From assembly GCF_020438995.1 (NCBI RefSeq), contig NZ_JAGQTN010000225.1:1-51942 (forward strand): a stretch of DNA of 51,942 nt, in the 5' to 3' direction. Shown here piece by piece: positions 45,668 through 51,942 of the stretch. Positions within the stretch are counted from its first letter, which is position 1. The number at the start of each line of letters is the position of its first letter. The notes under the pieces are model-generated. The model was not told where the DNA came from and did not search any database. It saw only the letters and a list, made by a program, of their open reading frames with translations. Origin of the DNA: Gordonia sp. (in: high G+C Gram-positive bacteria). Lineage in GTDB: Bacteria > Actinomycetota > Actinomycetes > Mycobacteriales > Mycobacteriaceae. Made by a program: the position numbers and the translations under genes.

Positions 45668-46426
45668 ATGAGAACCACTGATCCGGCCGCGATCGTCGTC
45701 GACGACGTGACCGTCCGCTACGGCGACGTGGTCGCCCTCGACGGCGCGTCGCTGACGTTGCGGGCGGGCACGGTGTGCGGGTTGGTCGGGATGAACGGGT
45801 CCGGCAAGTCGACGCTGTTCAAGACGATCATGGGTCTGGTGCGGCCCGATGCGGGCACCGTCACCGTCGGCGGCCAGGCACCACGCACGGCGCGCCGGTC
45901 GGCCTCGATCGGGTACGTCCCGCAGTCCGAGGACATCGACTGGCAGTTCCCGGTGTCGGTGGAGGACGTGGTGATGACCGGCCGCTACGGGCAACTGGGG
46001 TTTACCCGGAGGCCGCGCCGCAAGGACAGGGCGGCTGTCGACGACGCGCTGGCCCGGGTGGAGCTGACCGAGTATCGGCACCGGCAGATCGGCCGGCTCT
46101 CCGGAGGTCAGCGCAAACGGGCATTTGTCGCCCGGGGCATCGCCCAGGGGGCGTCGATCCTACTGCTCGATGAGCCGTTCGCCGGTGTCGACAAACGCAC
46201 CGAGGCCACCATCACCGCGCAGCTGCGGGCCCTGGCCGCCGACGGGGTAACCGTTCTGGTGTCGACGCACGACCTGCATGCACTGCCGGCGCTGGCCGAC
46301 GAGGCGATCCTGCTGATGCGCAAGGTTCTTGTGCACGACACCCCCGAGACGGTGCTCAAACCGGAAAACCTGGTCCGTGCCTTCGGAGTGGACCCGCTCG
46401 ACCTGGCACCCGGGGGTGTGGCGTGA
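45668..46426 (+). CDS. Mn-type ABC importer ATP-binding protein
   Basis: Cytoplasmic ATPase of 252 aa. It has Walker A GMNGSGKST, the Q-loop region GYVPQSEDIDWQFPVSVEDVV, the signature RLSGGQRKRAFVARG and Walker B ILLLDEPFAGVD. The wording DWQFPVSVEDVVMTGRYG is typical of the Mn/Zn (MntB/SitB/ZnuC-like) ATPases. The ATG at 45668 is 4 bp after the binding-protein stop, and the stop overlaps the permease start. Confidence 0.92.
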   Translation: MRTTDPAAIVVDDVTVRYGDVVALDGASLTLRAGTVCGLVGMNGSGKSTLFKTIMGLVRPDAGTVTVGGQAPRTARRSASIGYVPQSEDIDWQFPVSVEDVVMTGRYGQLGFTRRPRRKDRAAVDDALARVELTEYRHRQIGRLSGGQRKRAFVARGIAQGASILLLDEPFAGVDKRTEATITAQLRALAADGVTVLVSTHDLHALPALADEAILLMRKVLVHDTPETVLKPENLVRAFGVDPLDLAPGGVA

Positions 46427-47313
46427 TCGACTACCTGATCGACCCGTTCACCTACTCGTTCATGGCCCGAGCGCTTGCGACGACGCTCATCGCGTCGGCG
46501 GTGTGCGCGTTGCTTTCGTGCTGGCTGGTGCTCATCGGTTGGTCGCTGATGGGCGATGCCGTTTCCCATTCGGTGCTGCCCGGCGTGGTGCTGGCCTACA
46601 TCGTCGGCGCGCCGTTCGCGCTCGGTGCGGTGGTGTTCGGCTTCCTGGCGGTGGGACTGATCGGTGCGGTCCGTGACCGGGGCCGCATCAAGGAGGACGC
46701 GGCGATCGGCATCGTGTTCACCACGCTGTTCGCGGTCGGACTGGTGCTGATCTCGGTGACTCCCAGCCAAACCGACCTCAACCACATCGTGTTCGGCAAC
46801 GTGCTGGGCGTCTCGCGGTCGGATCTGGTGCAGATCGCGGTGCTCGGCGCGATCGTCGCGGTGGTGTTGCTCCTCAAACGCCGTGACCTGGTCCTGTTCG
46901 CGTTCGATCCCATCCACACCCACGCCATCGGACTCAATCCGCGACTGCTCGGCGCACTGCTGCTCGGGCTGCTCGCGCTGACGACCGTCACGGCGTTGCA
47001 GGTGGTGGGGATCGTGCTGGTGGTCGCGATGCTCATCATCCCGGGCGCCACCGCCTACCTGCTGACCGACCGGTTCTCCCGGATGCTGATCATCGCACCC
47101 ATCGTGTCGATGCTGTGCGGCCTCGTCGGCCTCTACATCTCCTACTATCGCGACACCTCGCCCGGCGGCATGGTTGTCGTGGTGCAGGGCAGCCTGTTCA
47201 CCCTCGTCTACCTGTTCAGCCCCAGCCACGGGATCGTCGCGGGCTGGATCAGACGCCGCCGGCAACCGCGTCCGGTGGGAGACAGCCCTGTCGCGGCGGA
47301 GTTGAGCCGGTGA
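46423..47313 (+). CDS. Mn-type ABC importer permease
   Basis: Membrane permease of 296 aa of the ABC-3 family (ZnuB/MntC/SitC), with about eight hydrophobic helices. The blocks SWCSLMGDAVSHSVLPG-like (here LIGWSLMGDAVSHSVLPGVV) and RIKEDAAIGIVFTTLFAVG are characteristic; the latter contacts the ATPase. The GTG at 46423 overlaps the ATPase stop (GTGA). It completes a three-gene operon behind one operator. Confidence 0.92.
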   Translation: MIDYLIDPFTYSFMARALATTLIASAVCALLSCWLVLIGWSLMGDAVSHSVLPGVVLAYIVGAPFALGAVVFGFLAVGLIGAVRDRGRIKEDAAIGIVFTTLFAVGLVLISVTPSQTDLNHIVFGNVLGVSRSDLVQIAVLGAIVAVVLLLKRRDLVLFAFDPIHTHAIGLNPRLLGALLLGLLALTTVTALQVVGIVLVVAMLIIPGATAYLLTDRFSRMLIIAPIVSMLCGLVGLYISYYRDTSPGGMVVVVQGSLFTLVYLFSPSHGIVAGWIRRRRQPRPVGDSPVAAELSR

Positions 47314-47327
47314 TCATCACCCCGACG

Positions 47328-47341
47328 GCTACACGTGTAGC
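47328..47341. terminator. Short palindrome between converging genes
   Basis: GCTACACGTGTAGC, a perfect 14-bp palindrome between the permease stop and the methyltransferase stop. It is a weak terminator candidate, as the stem would be only 5 bp. Confidence 0.35.
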
Positions 47342-47344
47342 TGT

Positions 47345-47959
47345 TCAGACGGTTGCGGTCCCGGTGCTGAGCGCCGCGTACGGCCGCGGCGCGCCCTTCG
47401 CGTAGAACTGATCCAGATCGGCGACGACCAGCCCGGAACCGGCGAGCAGGGACGGGACGTCGCGGGTGAGGTGGCAGCCGCCACCCAACCGTTTCTGGAC
47501 CGGTTCGAGCAACCGCTGAGTACGACGGACCTTCTCGTCGGGTGCGCGTCCGTGTTCCAGAAAGCACACCGTGCCACCCGGTTTCACAACCCGCCGCAGT
47601 TCGGCGAGCGCCGCACCGACGTCGGGAATGGTGCACAGCGTGAACGTACTCAGTGCACTGTCAAAGGTGTTGTCATCGAACGGAAGTCGCTGTCCATCAA
47701 GACCGGCGCGTTCTATCGGTACCGTCGAGGCCGCGACTCGCTTGCTCGCCAACCCCCAGCCGCCGTCCGACGGTTCGACGGCACTGACCCGCGTCACCGC
47801 ATCCGGGTACAGCCCGACATTGAGCCCGGAACCGAACCCGATCTCCACGACCTCTCCGCTCAGCCCCGCACACGCGCGTCGCCGCAGCGGCCGCATCGCC
47901 GCCATCCCACACGTTTTCTCCACCAGATGCGGCAGAATCCGGTCGTCATAAAAGCCCAT
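47345..47959 (-). CDS. Class I SAM-dependent methyltransferase
   Basis: Predicted methyltransferase of 204 aa. The SAM motif I is VVEIGFGSGLNVGLYP (near residue 37). Asp/Glu in VSAVEPSD is motif II, LPFDDNTFDSALSTFTLCTIPD is motif III, and LRRVVKPGGTVCFLEHG completes the fold, as in the UbiE/Methyltransf_11 group. The substrate is unknown. It converges on the metal importer and is divergent from vapBC across 124 bp. Confidence 0.85.
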   Translation of the reverse strand: MGFYDDRILPHLVEKTCGMAAMRPLRRRACAGLSGEVVEIGFGSGLNVGLYPDAVTRVSAVEPSDGGWGLASKRVAASTVPIERAGLDGQRLPFDDNTFDSALSTFTLCTIPDVGAALAELRRVVKPGGTVCFLEHGRAPDEKVRRTQRLLEPVQKRLGGGCHLTRDVPSLLAGSGLVVADLDQFYAKGAPRPYAALSTGTATV

Positions 47960-48049
47960 GCGCCCATCATGGTGCCTTCGACACTACGGACATGCGGATT
48001 GCGTCATCCCATCCGATTCCTCGTGCTGGTCCACAGCACCGCATCTTGC

Positions 48050-48055
48050 TAGCAT
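48050..48055 (+). promoter_or_regulatory. -10 element of the second vapBC module
   Basis: TAGCAT, about 29 nt before the ATG at 48084. An AGGAG ribosome site at 48072-48076 follows, so unlike many neighbours this mRNA has a leader. GCATTGAGTGCATTGCATG between them is a near-repeat that could be the antitoxin operator. Confidence 0.4.
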
Positions 48056-48083
48056 TGAGTGCATTGCATGAAGGAGATGGACT

Positions 48084-48326
48084 ATGGCAACTTTGACGAT
48101 CAGGGATCTCGATGACGACCTGAAGGCCCGACTGCGCATCCGTGCGGCCGAACATGGCCGATCCATGGAGGCCGAAGTCCGTGAGATATTGCGAACCACG
48201 CTCGACGAACCACGCGGTCAGCGCGGACTTGCCACGAGGATCCGCCGTCGACTCGCTGGCGAGGGCTTTGATCTGGAACTGGTTCCCCGCACCGAGATGC
48301 CCCGTGCGGCGGAGTTCGGCGAGTGA
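48084..48326 (+). CDS. FitA-like ribbon-helix-helix antitoxin (VapB type)
   Basis: Antitoxin of 80 aa. MATLTIRDLDDDLKARLRIRAAEHGRSMEAEVREILRTTL is a FitA-like ribbon-helix-helix, and the C-terminal 35 residues are the toxin-binding tail. The ATG at 48084 has AGGAG 7 nt upstream. The stop overlaps the toxin start (GTGA). Confidence 0.88.
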   Translation: MATLTIRDLDDDLKARLRIRAAEHGRSMEAEVREILRTTLDEPRGQRGLATRIRRRLAGEGFDLELVPRTEMPRAAEFGE

Positions 48327-48778
48327 TCGTCCTCGACACCAATGTGGTGTCGGAGGTGATCCGTGTCGAACCGAATCCCCAGGTGATCGGGTGGATCGAC
48401 GGCATCCTTGATGACGAACTGTTTATCACGGCCGTCACCGAGGCTGAACTCCTGTACGGGATGGAACGGCTGCCGGACGGCAAGCGGAAGTCCGCCCTTG
48501 CCGGAGCGATTGAGGACATTGTCGAAGGCGATTTCCGCGACAGGATCTTGCCGTTCGATCATCGCGCTGCGAGCCACTACGGGCGCATCGTGGCCGGTCG
48601 CGAACGGGTCGGCAGGCCGATCGCCGCGGCGGACGCGCAGATCGCATCGATCTGTGCGTTCTGGGGTGCGCCATTGGCGACTCGCAACGTGTCGGACTTC
48701 GCCGGTACTGGCATCGAGCTTGTGAATCCTTGGGATCCAGTAATGGGTGGAGTTGATTCAGATGCCCGTACCCGCTGA
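48323..48778 (+). CDS. PIN-domain toxin, FitB/VapC type
   Basis: PIN-domain RNase of 151 aa. Catalytic acidic residues: Asp in VLDTNVVSE, Glu in AVTEAELLYG and Asp pair in IAAADAQIASI, with ATRNVSDFAGTG at the end, typical of FitB. It pairs with the antitoxin upstream by a 4-bp overlap. Its last 17 bp overlap the next small gene, so the module is probably co-transcribed with the pptT genes. Confidence 0.88.
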   Translation: MIVLDTNVVSEVIRVEPNPQVIGWIDGILDDELFITAVTEAELLYGMERLPDGKRKSALAGAIEDIVEGDFRDRILPFDHRAASHYGRIVAGRERVGRPIAAADAQIASICAFWGAPLATRNVSDFAGTGIELVNPWDPVMGGVDSDARTR

Positions 48779-49160
48779 TTGGACGACACACCGCCGCGAC
48801 GACCGTGAACTGCTTGGCTGGATCGTCGCCGCCGACGAGTCGGGAGAGACGTGGTCGGCACACGACGTTCTCGGCCGGGTGGTCGCATCGGGAGTCGACT
48901 GGCTCGACGCCGAAGCAGCCCTCGACAACCACGGTCTGCGCTATCTCGCCGACCCCTACATGCTCGAAGGTGTGCGCGAGCAACCTCTGCGGGTGCGTCT
49001 GGTGGAGGTCACGCCGGAGCGGATCGTCGTCAAGGAGGAGGACTTCGGGGACATGACCGCGAAGACCGAACGTTTCGTGCTGTCCTGGCCGATGCCTGCG
49101 GAGCTGCGGGAGACGCGTCCCGACGATCCGGACGGGTTCACGTTCGGCGGCTCCCACTAG
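48762..49160 (+). CDS. Conserved hypothetical protein upstream of pptT
   Basis: A 132-aa soluble protein I recognise only as a small conserved actinobacterial type (MPVPADWTTHRRDDRELLGWIV). It is acidic, has no signal or membrane segment, and has alternating strands such as LRVRLVEVTPERIVVKEEDFG that suggest a beta-rich fold. The ATG at 48762 overlaps the toxin gene by 17 bp; a GTG at 48747 would add five residues. It lies 36 bp before pptT in the same direction and may belong to that operon. Confidence 0.7.
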   Translation: MPVPADWTTHRRDDRELLGWIVAADESGETWSAHDVLGRVVASGVDWLDAEAALDNHGLRYLADPYMLEGVREQPLRVRLVEVTPERIVVKEEDFGDMTAKTERFVLSWPMPAELRETRPDDPDGFTFGGSH

Positions 49161-49196
49161 ACTTTCGGGCGGAGTTGACGTGGAGAGGATCTGGGT

Positions 49197-49871
49197 GTGA
49201 TCGAGCAGGTTGTGCCGTCCGGTGTCGCATCGGTGGAGACGTTCGCCGACCCGCCGGGTATCGCGCCGATGGCGGGGGAGGAGGCGATCATCGCCCGCGC
49301 CGTCGACAAGCGGCGCCGCGAGTTCATCACCGCCCGCGACTGCGCGCGTAAGGCGATGGCGCAGCTCGGTGTGGAACCGGCGCCGATCCTGCGTTCGCCC
49401 ACCGGGTCGCCGCAGGAGAAGGCCGCCCCGATCTGGCCGCGCGGCATCGTCGGCTCCATCACCCACACCGACGGCTACCGGGCCGCGGTGGTGGCGTACA
49501 AGCTGCAGATCCGGTCCCTGGGCATCGACGCCGAACCCCACGAGGCGCTGCCCGATGGGGTGCTCGATCACACGAGCATCGCCGAGGAACGCACCGTGCT
49601 CGCGACCCGGCCGGCGGGACTGCACTGGGACCGGCTGCTGTTCTGCGCCAAGGAGGCCACCTTCAAGACGTGGTTCCCGTTGACCAAGCGGTGGCTCGGT
49701 TTCGAGGACGCCCACATCACCTTCGAGCAGACCGGCGACAACGAGGGGACGTTCGTGTCCAAGCTCCTCGTGGACGGTTCGGTGATCGACGGCGGCACCC
49801 CGTTGACCTCGTTCGACGGGGTGTGGCGTGTCGAGCAGAACTTCATCCTGACCTCGATCGCACTGAACTGA
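49197..49871 (+). CDS. pptT: 4'-Phosphopantetheinyl transferase PptT
   Basis: Activates acyl carrier proteins and peptidyl carrier domains (mycolate, polyketide and siderophore synthesis) by transferring phosphopantetheine from CoA. The 224-aa Sfp-type enzyme has GSITHTDGYRAAVVA, the Mg-binding GIDAEPHE and FCAKEATFKTW, all complete. The GTG at 49197 has GAGAGGA upstream. A TAGACT box overlaps the end of the previous gene (49158-49163) and may give it its own promoter. truB follows after one base. Confidence 0.93.
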   Translation: MIEQVVPSGVASVETFADPPGIAPMAGEEAIIARAVDKRRREFITARDCARKAMAQLGVEPAPILRSPTGSPQEKAAPIWPRGIVGSITHTDGYRAAVVAYKLQIRSLGIDAEPHEALPDGVLDHTSIAEERTVLATRPAGLHWDRLLFCAKEATFKTWFPLTKRWLGFEDAHITFEQTGDNEGTFVSKLLVDGSVIDGGTPLTSFDGVWRVEQNFILTSIALN

Positions 49872-49872
49872 C

Positions 49873-50775
49873 ATGGCCGACGCGTCCATCGAGAACGCCG
49901 GCCTGCTGATCGTCGACAAAGAGGCCGGCATGACCAGCCACGACGTAGTGTCGCGTTGCCGCAAGATCTTCAACACCCGTCGCGTCGGTCACGCCGGCAC
50001 CCTGGATCCGATGGCGACGGGCGTGCTGGTGATCGGTATCGAACGCGCCACCAAACTCCTCGGCCTGCTGTCACTGACGACGAAGGCCTACGAGGCGACG
50101 ATCCGCCTGGGAGCGTCCACCACCACCGACGACCGCGAAGGCGAGATCCTCGAAACCCTCGACGCCTCAACCGTTTCCGACGACGAGATCCGTTCCGGTG
50201 TCGCTGCCCTGACCGGCGACATCGAGCAGGTCCCAGCGAAGGTCAGCGCCATCAAGGTTGACGGCCGCCGCGCCCACGCCCTCGTCCGTGGTGGCCAAGA
50301 GTTCGACCTCGAAGCCCGCCCGGTCACGGTGTCCCGCTTCGACATTCATCACATCCGCCGCGACGAGCCGGGTTTCGCCGACCTCGACGTGACTGTCGAA
50401 TGCTCCGCCGGAACCTACATCCGTTCCCTCGCAAGAGATCTCGGCACCGCACTGGGCGTCGGCGGTCACCTGACGGCGCTGCGTCGCACCGCCGTCGGCC
50501 CCTTCACCCTCGACCACGCCCTGACATTGGACGAGGTCCGCGACAACCCCCACGTCAGCCTCGACATCGATCAGGCCGTCAAACTCTCCTTCCCCCGCCG
50601 CGACATCGACGACGACGAAGCCGAGTCCATCAGCCAGGGTCGCTGGCTGAACCCCATCGGCCGCAAAGACATCTACGTCGTAGTAGACCCCGCCGACAAG
50701 GCAATCGCCCTGATCCAGGAAAAGGGACGTCGAGCCAGCTCGATCATGGTCGTCCGCCCCGCCACCCTCCGCTGA
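49873..50775 (+). CDS. truB: tRNA pseudouridine-55 synthase TruB
   Basis: Makes pseudouridine 55 in the T loop of tRNAs. The 300-aa protein starts with GLLIVDKEAGMTSHDVVS and has the catalytic Asp in VGHAGTLDPMATGVLVI. The block CSAGTYIRSLARDLGTALG and a C-terminal PUA-like part (ISQGRWLNPIG) are present. The ATG at 49873 is one base after the pptT stop, so the genes are coupled. Confidence 0.95.
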   Translation: MADASIENAGLLIVDKEAGMTSHDVVSRCRKIFNTRRVGHAGTLDPMATGVLVIGIERATKLLGLLSLTTKAYEATIRLGASTTTDDREGEILETLDASTVSDDEIRSGVAALTGDIEQVPAKVSAIKVDGRRAHALVRGGQEFDLEARPVTVSRFDIHHIRRDEPGFADLDVTVECSAGTYIRSLARDLGTALGVGGHLTALRRTAVGPFTLDHALTLDEVRDNPHVSLDIDQAVKLSFPRRDIDDDEAESISQGRWLNPIGRKDIYVVVDPADKAIALIQEKGRRASSIMVVRPATLR

Positions 50776-50783
50776 CCCCGGAA

Positions 50784-50825
50784 ACTCCGCATTTCCGTGT
50801 CGCTGACGGCAACAAAACGCGGAGT
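50784..50825. terminator. Hairpin I between truB and the GH32 gene
   Basis: Arms ACTCCGCATTT and AAACGCGGAGT pair with one mismatch, and CCGT/ACGG pair inside. It starts 9 bp after the truB stop. Confidence 0.6.
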
Positions 50826-50874
50826 CCTCGCCGGAGAGGATCAGTGGTGCATCGCAACGCCGGATGCGGACACA

Positions 50875-50917
50875 AACTTTGCGTTCAGGTCCGGGTTCCG
50901 GAGCTGAACGCAAAGTT
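50875..50917. terminator. Hairpin II between truB and the GH32 gene
   Basis: A perfect 14-bp stem (AACTTTGCGTTCAG and its complement), one G-G mismatch, then a 5-bp inner stem TCCGG/CCGGA with loop GTT. It lies 16 bp from the GH32 stop, and the two hairpins together separate converging genes. Confidence 0.75.
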
Positions 50918-50932
50918 CAGCGGTTCCGGGGG

Positions 50933-51942
50933 CTATCTCGCGGCCGGGATCGCGATGCCCTCACCGGTGAGATCCGATAGTCGCATCGAGACCCGAACGG
51001 ACGCACCCTGACCCGAAACCCGCACCGACGACGCGTCGAGTGAGCCGATCAGTTCAGTCAGCACCCGCGTTCCGTTTTCGGCGTACACCTCGACGGCGTG
51101 CCCGTCGAGCCAGATCGTCAGGGACACCACCGCCGAATCGTCGGGCACGGCGGCCGGAGCAGGGGTGACCGGGAGCCGGACGGTGCCGGCGAACTCCGGC
51201 GGGAAACCGTGGGCGGCCGCCTGCCGGTCCAGCGTCAGTTCCTGGTCGGCGCAGTTGTAGGTGAGCGTGACGCGGGAGTCGTTGTCGTCGGCGAACTCGA
51301 CGTCGAACCCCGCAGCTCCGTCCGGCCTGACGTCCAGGTCGATCCGGCATGCACCCCGGATCGGCTGTACCACAACGGGTTCGGTGACGACCGTGGGGCC
51401 CTCGCCGGCGGGTGGCCCGATGGGCGTTTGCCGCACCCGCAGCTGGCCGTCCACCTTCACCAGGGAAAGCCTGCGCGGCAATGTCATTCGTCCACGTTGC
51501 GGAGTATCGGCGTCAAATGGCATGTGGCGCGCGTAATCCCAGTTGCTCATCCATGCGATGAGTGTTCGGGAGTCGTCGTCGAGTCCGGCGAATGTGACCC
51601 CCGCATAGCAGTCATGCCCGAAGTCCAGCCAGTTCAGCGCATGCAGGCCGGGCACATCGTCGGCCTTTACGCGCGGCGTGCCATCGTGCGGGGTAAAGGT
51701 GCGCCCATCGAAATCGCCGACGAAGTACTGCGTTCCCGACCCGCCTGCGATGGCGCCCGGGTTGAGGCTGACGAGCAACACCCAGTGCGTCTCGTCGGTG
51801 CCGTCGACACGGAGCGGAAACAGGTCCGGGCATTCCCATTCACCGCCGACGGCACCGGCCGGCCCGAATGACGACAGAAACTCCCAGGTCAGCAGGTCGT
51901 CGGAACGGTAGAGCACCACCTGACGGTCGATCGCCTCCACGG
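50933..51942 (-). CDS. Glycoside hydrolase family 32 beta-fructosidase (levanase/invertase-like), N-terminus outside window
   Basis: C-terminal part (at least 335 aa) of a GH32 enzyme that cleaves fructosyl bonds in sucrose, levan or inulin. GEWECPDLFPL carries the acid/base Glu of the EC motif. DFGHDCYAGVTF and the LIAWMSNWDYA block complete the five-bladed propeller, and PRRLSLVKVDGQLRVRQTP starts the C-terminal beta-sandwich domain. The nucleophile motif (WMNDPNG type) must lie beyond the window. Whether it is secreted cannot be judged. It converges on truB. Confidence 0.88.
   Translation of the reverse strand, partial: VEAIDRQVVLYRSDDLLTWEFLSSFGPAGAVGGEWECPDLFPLRVDGTDETHWVLLVSLNPGAIAGGSGTQYFVGDFDGRTFTPHDGTPRVKADDVPGLHALNWLDFGHDCYAGVTFAGLDDDSRTLIAWMSNWDYARHMPFDADTPQRGRMTLPRRLSLVKVDGQLRVRQTPIGPPAGEGPTVVTEPVVVQPIRGACRIDLDVRPDGAAGFDVEFADDNDSRVTLTYNCADQELTLDRQAAAHGFPPEFAGTVRLPVTPAPAAVPDDSAVVSLTIWLDGHAVEVYAENGTRVLTELIGSLDASSVRVSGQGASVRVSMRLSDLTGEGIAIPAAR

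Noticed and set aside
1-51942. tRNA genes, CRISPR arrays, intact insertion sequences, phage genes
   Set aside because: No cloverleaf-like sequence, regularly spaced repeats, transposase or integrase was found; no gap between genes exceeds about 300 bp.

Overview
The window is high-GC actinobacterial DNA from a mycolic-acid-type organism; Gordonia or a near relative is my best guess. The evidence is mycothione reductase, a DosR/DosS-type two-component pair, the PptT/PptH pair, an EfpA-like exporter, and a gene order that follows the M. tuberculosis segment Rv2864c to Rv2793c (penicillin-binding lipoprotein, map, mtr, mqo, GNAT, chelatase, cobO, cobB, cysG, efpA, proS, rimP-nusA-ylxR-infB-rbfA-nrnA-dinF, pptH, pptT, truB). 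Several accessory blocks interrupt this backbone. I found no tRNA, rRNA, CRISPR array or intact insertion sequence.

Layout. 1-3.6 kb: the tail of an unrelated gene, a tldD protease gene with a 3' frameshift, and a penicillin-binding lipoprotein. 3.7-6.7 kb: a haem ABC importer (hmuTUV) on the minus strand. 6.8-10.6 kb: methionine aminopeptidase, a YhgE/SNG1-type membrane protein and cobQ. 10.6-12.2 kb: a VapBC module and an epoxide-hydrolase-like enzyme. 12.2-17 kb: mycothione reductase with an alpha/beta hydrolase, mqo and a GNAT protein. 17-21 kb: a fused Mg-chelatase-like protein with cobO and cobB. 21-24.7 kb: a DosS-like kinase and DosR-like regulator, separated by an acyl-ACP desaturase on the other strand. 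24.7-28.2 kb: cysG, an EfpA-like exporter and yaaA. 28.3-32.3 kb: proS, an SPFH-RHH operon behind a very large palindrome, and a pair of ferritin-like (DUF4439-type) genes. 32.5-40.5 kb: the translation/RNA cluster rimP-nusA-ylxR-infB-rbfA-nrnA-dinF. 40.6-43.6 kb: a DUF3060-like lipoprotein and a GH2 glycosidase. 43.7-50.8 kb: pptH, a manganese-type ABC importer, a methyltransferase, a second VapBC module, a small conserved gene, pptT and truB. 50.9 kb to the end: a GH32 fructosidase running off the window.

How the genes work together. CobQ, the chelatase-like protein, CobO, CobB and CysG are steps of cobalamin/sirohaem synthesis; the haem and manganese importers are the two metal-acquisition systems. 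PptT and PptH add and remove the phosphopantetheine arm of acyl carrier proteins. They are neighbours in M. tuberculosis but are 4.5 kb apart here. Many genes have an actinobacterial -10 element (TANNNT) 6-8 nt upstream of the start codon, which predicts leaderless mRNAs and helps fix starts.

The most interesting signals are: (1) the SPFH-RHH operon, whose 48-bp near-perfect palindrome holds two TGATATCA sites and covers the Shine-Dalgarno sequence; (2) the DosS/DosR-like pair flanking an oxygen-dependent desaturase inside the cobalamin block; (3) the tldD frameshift beside apparently foreign DNA; (4) well-formed operator palindromes before the manganese importer and the GH2 gene.
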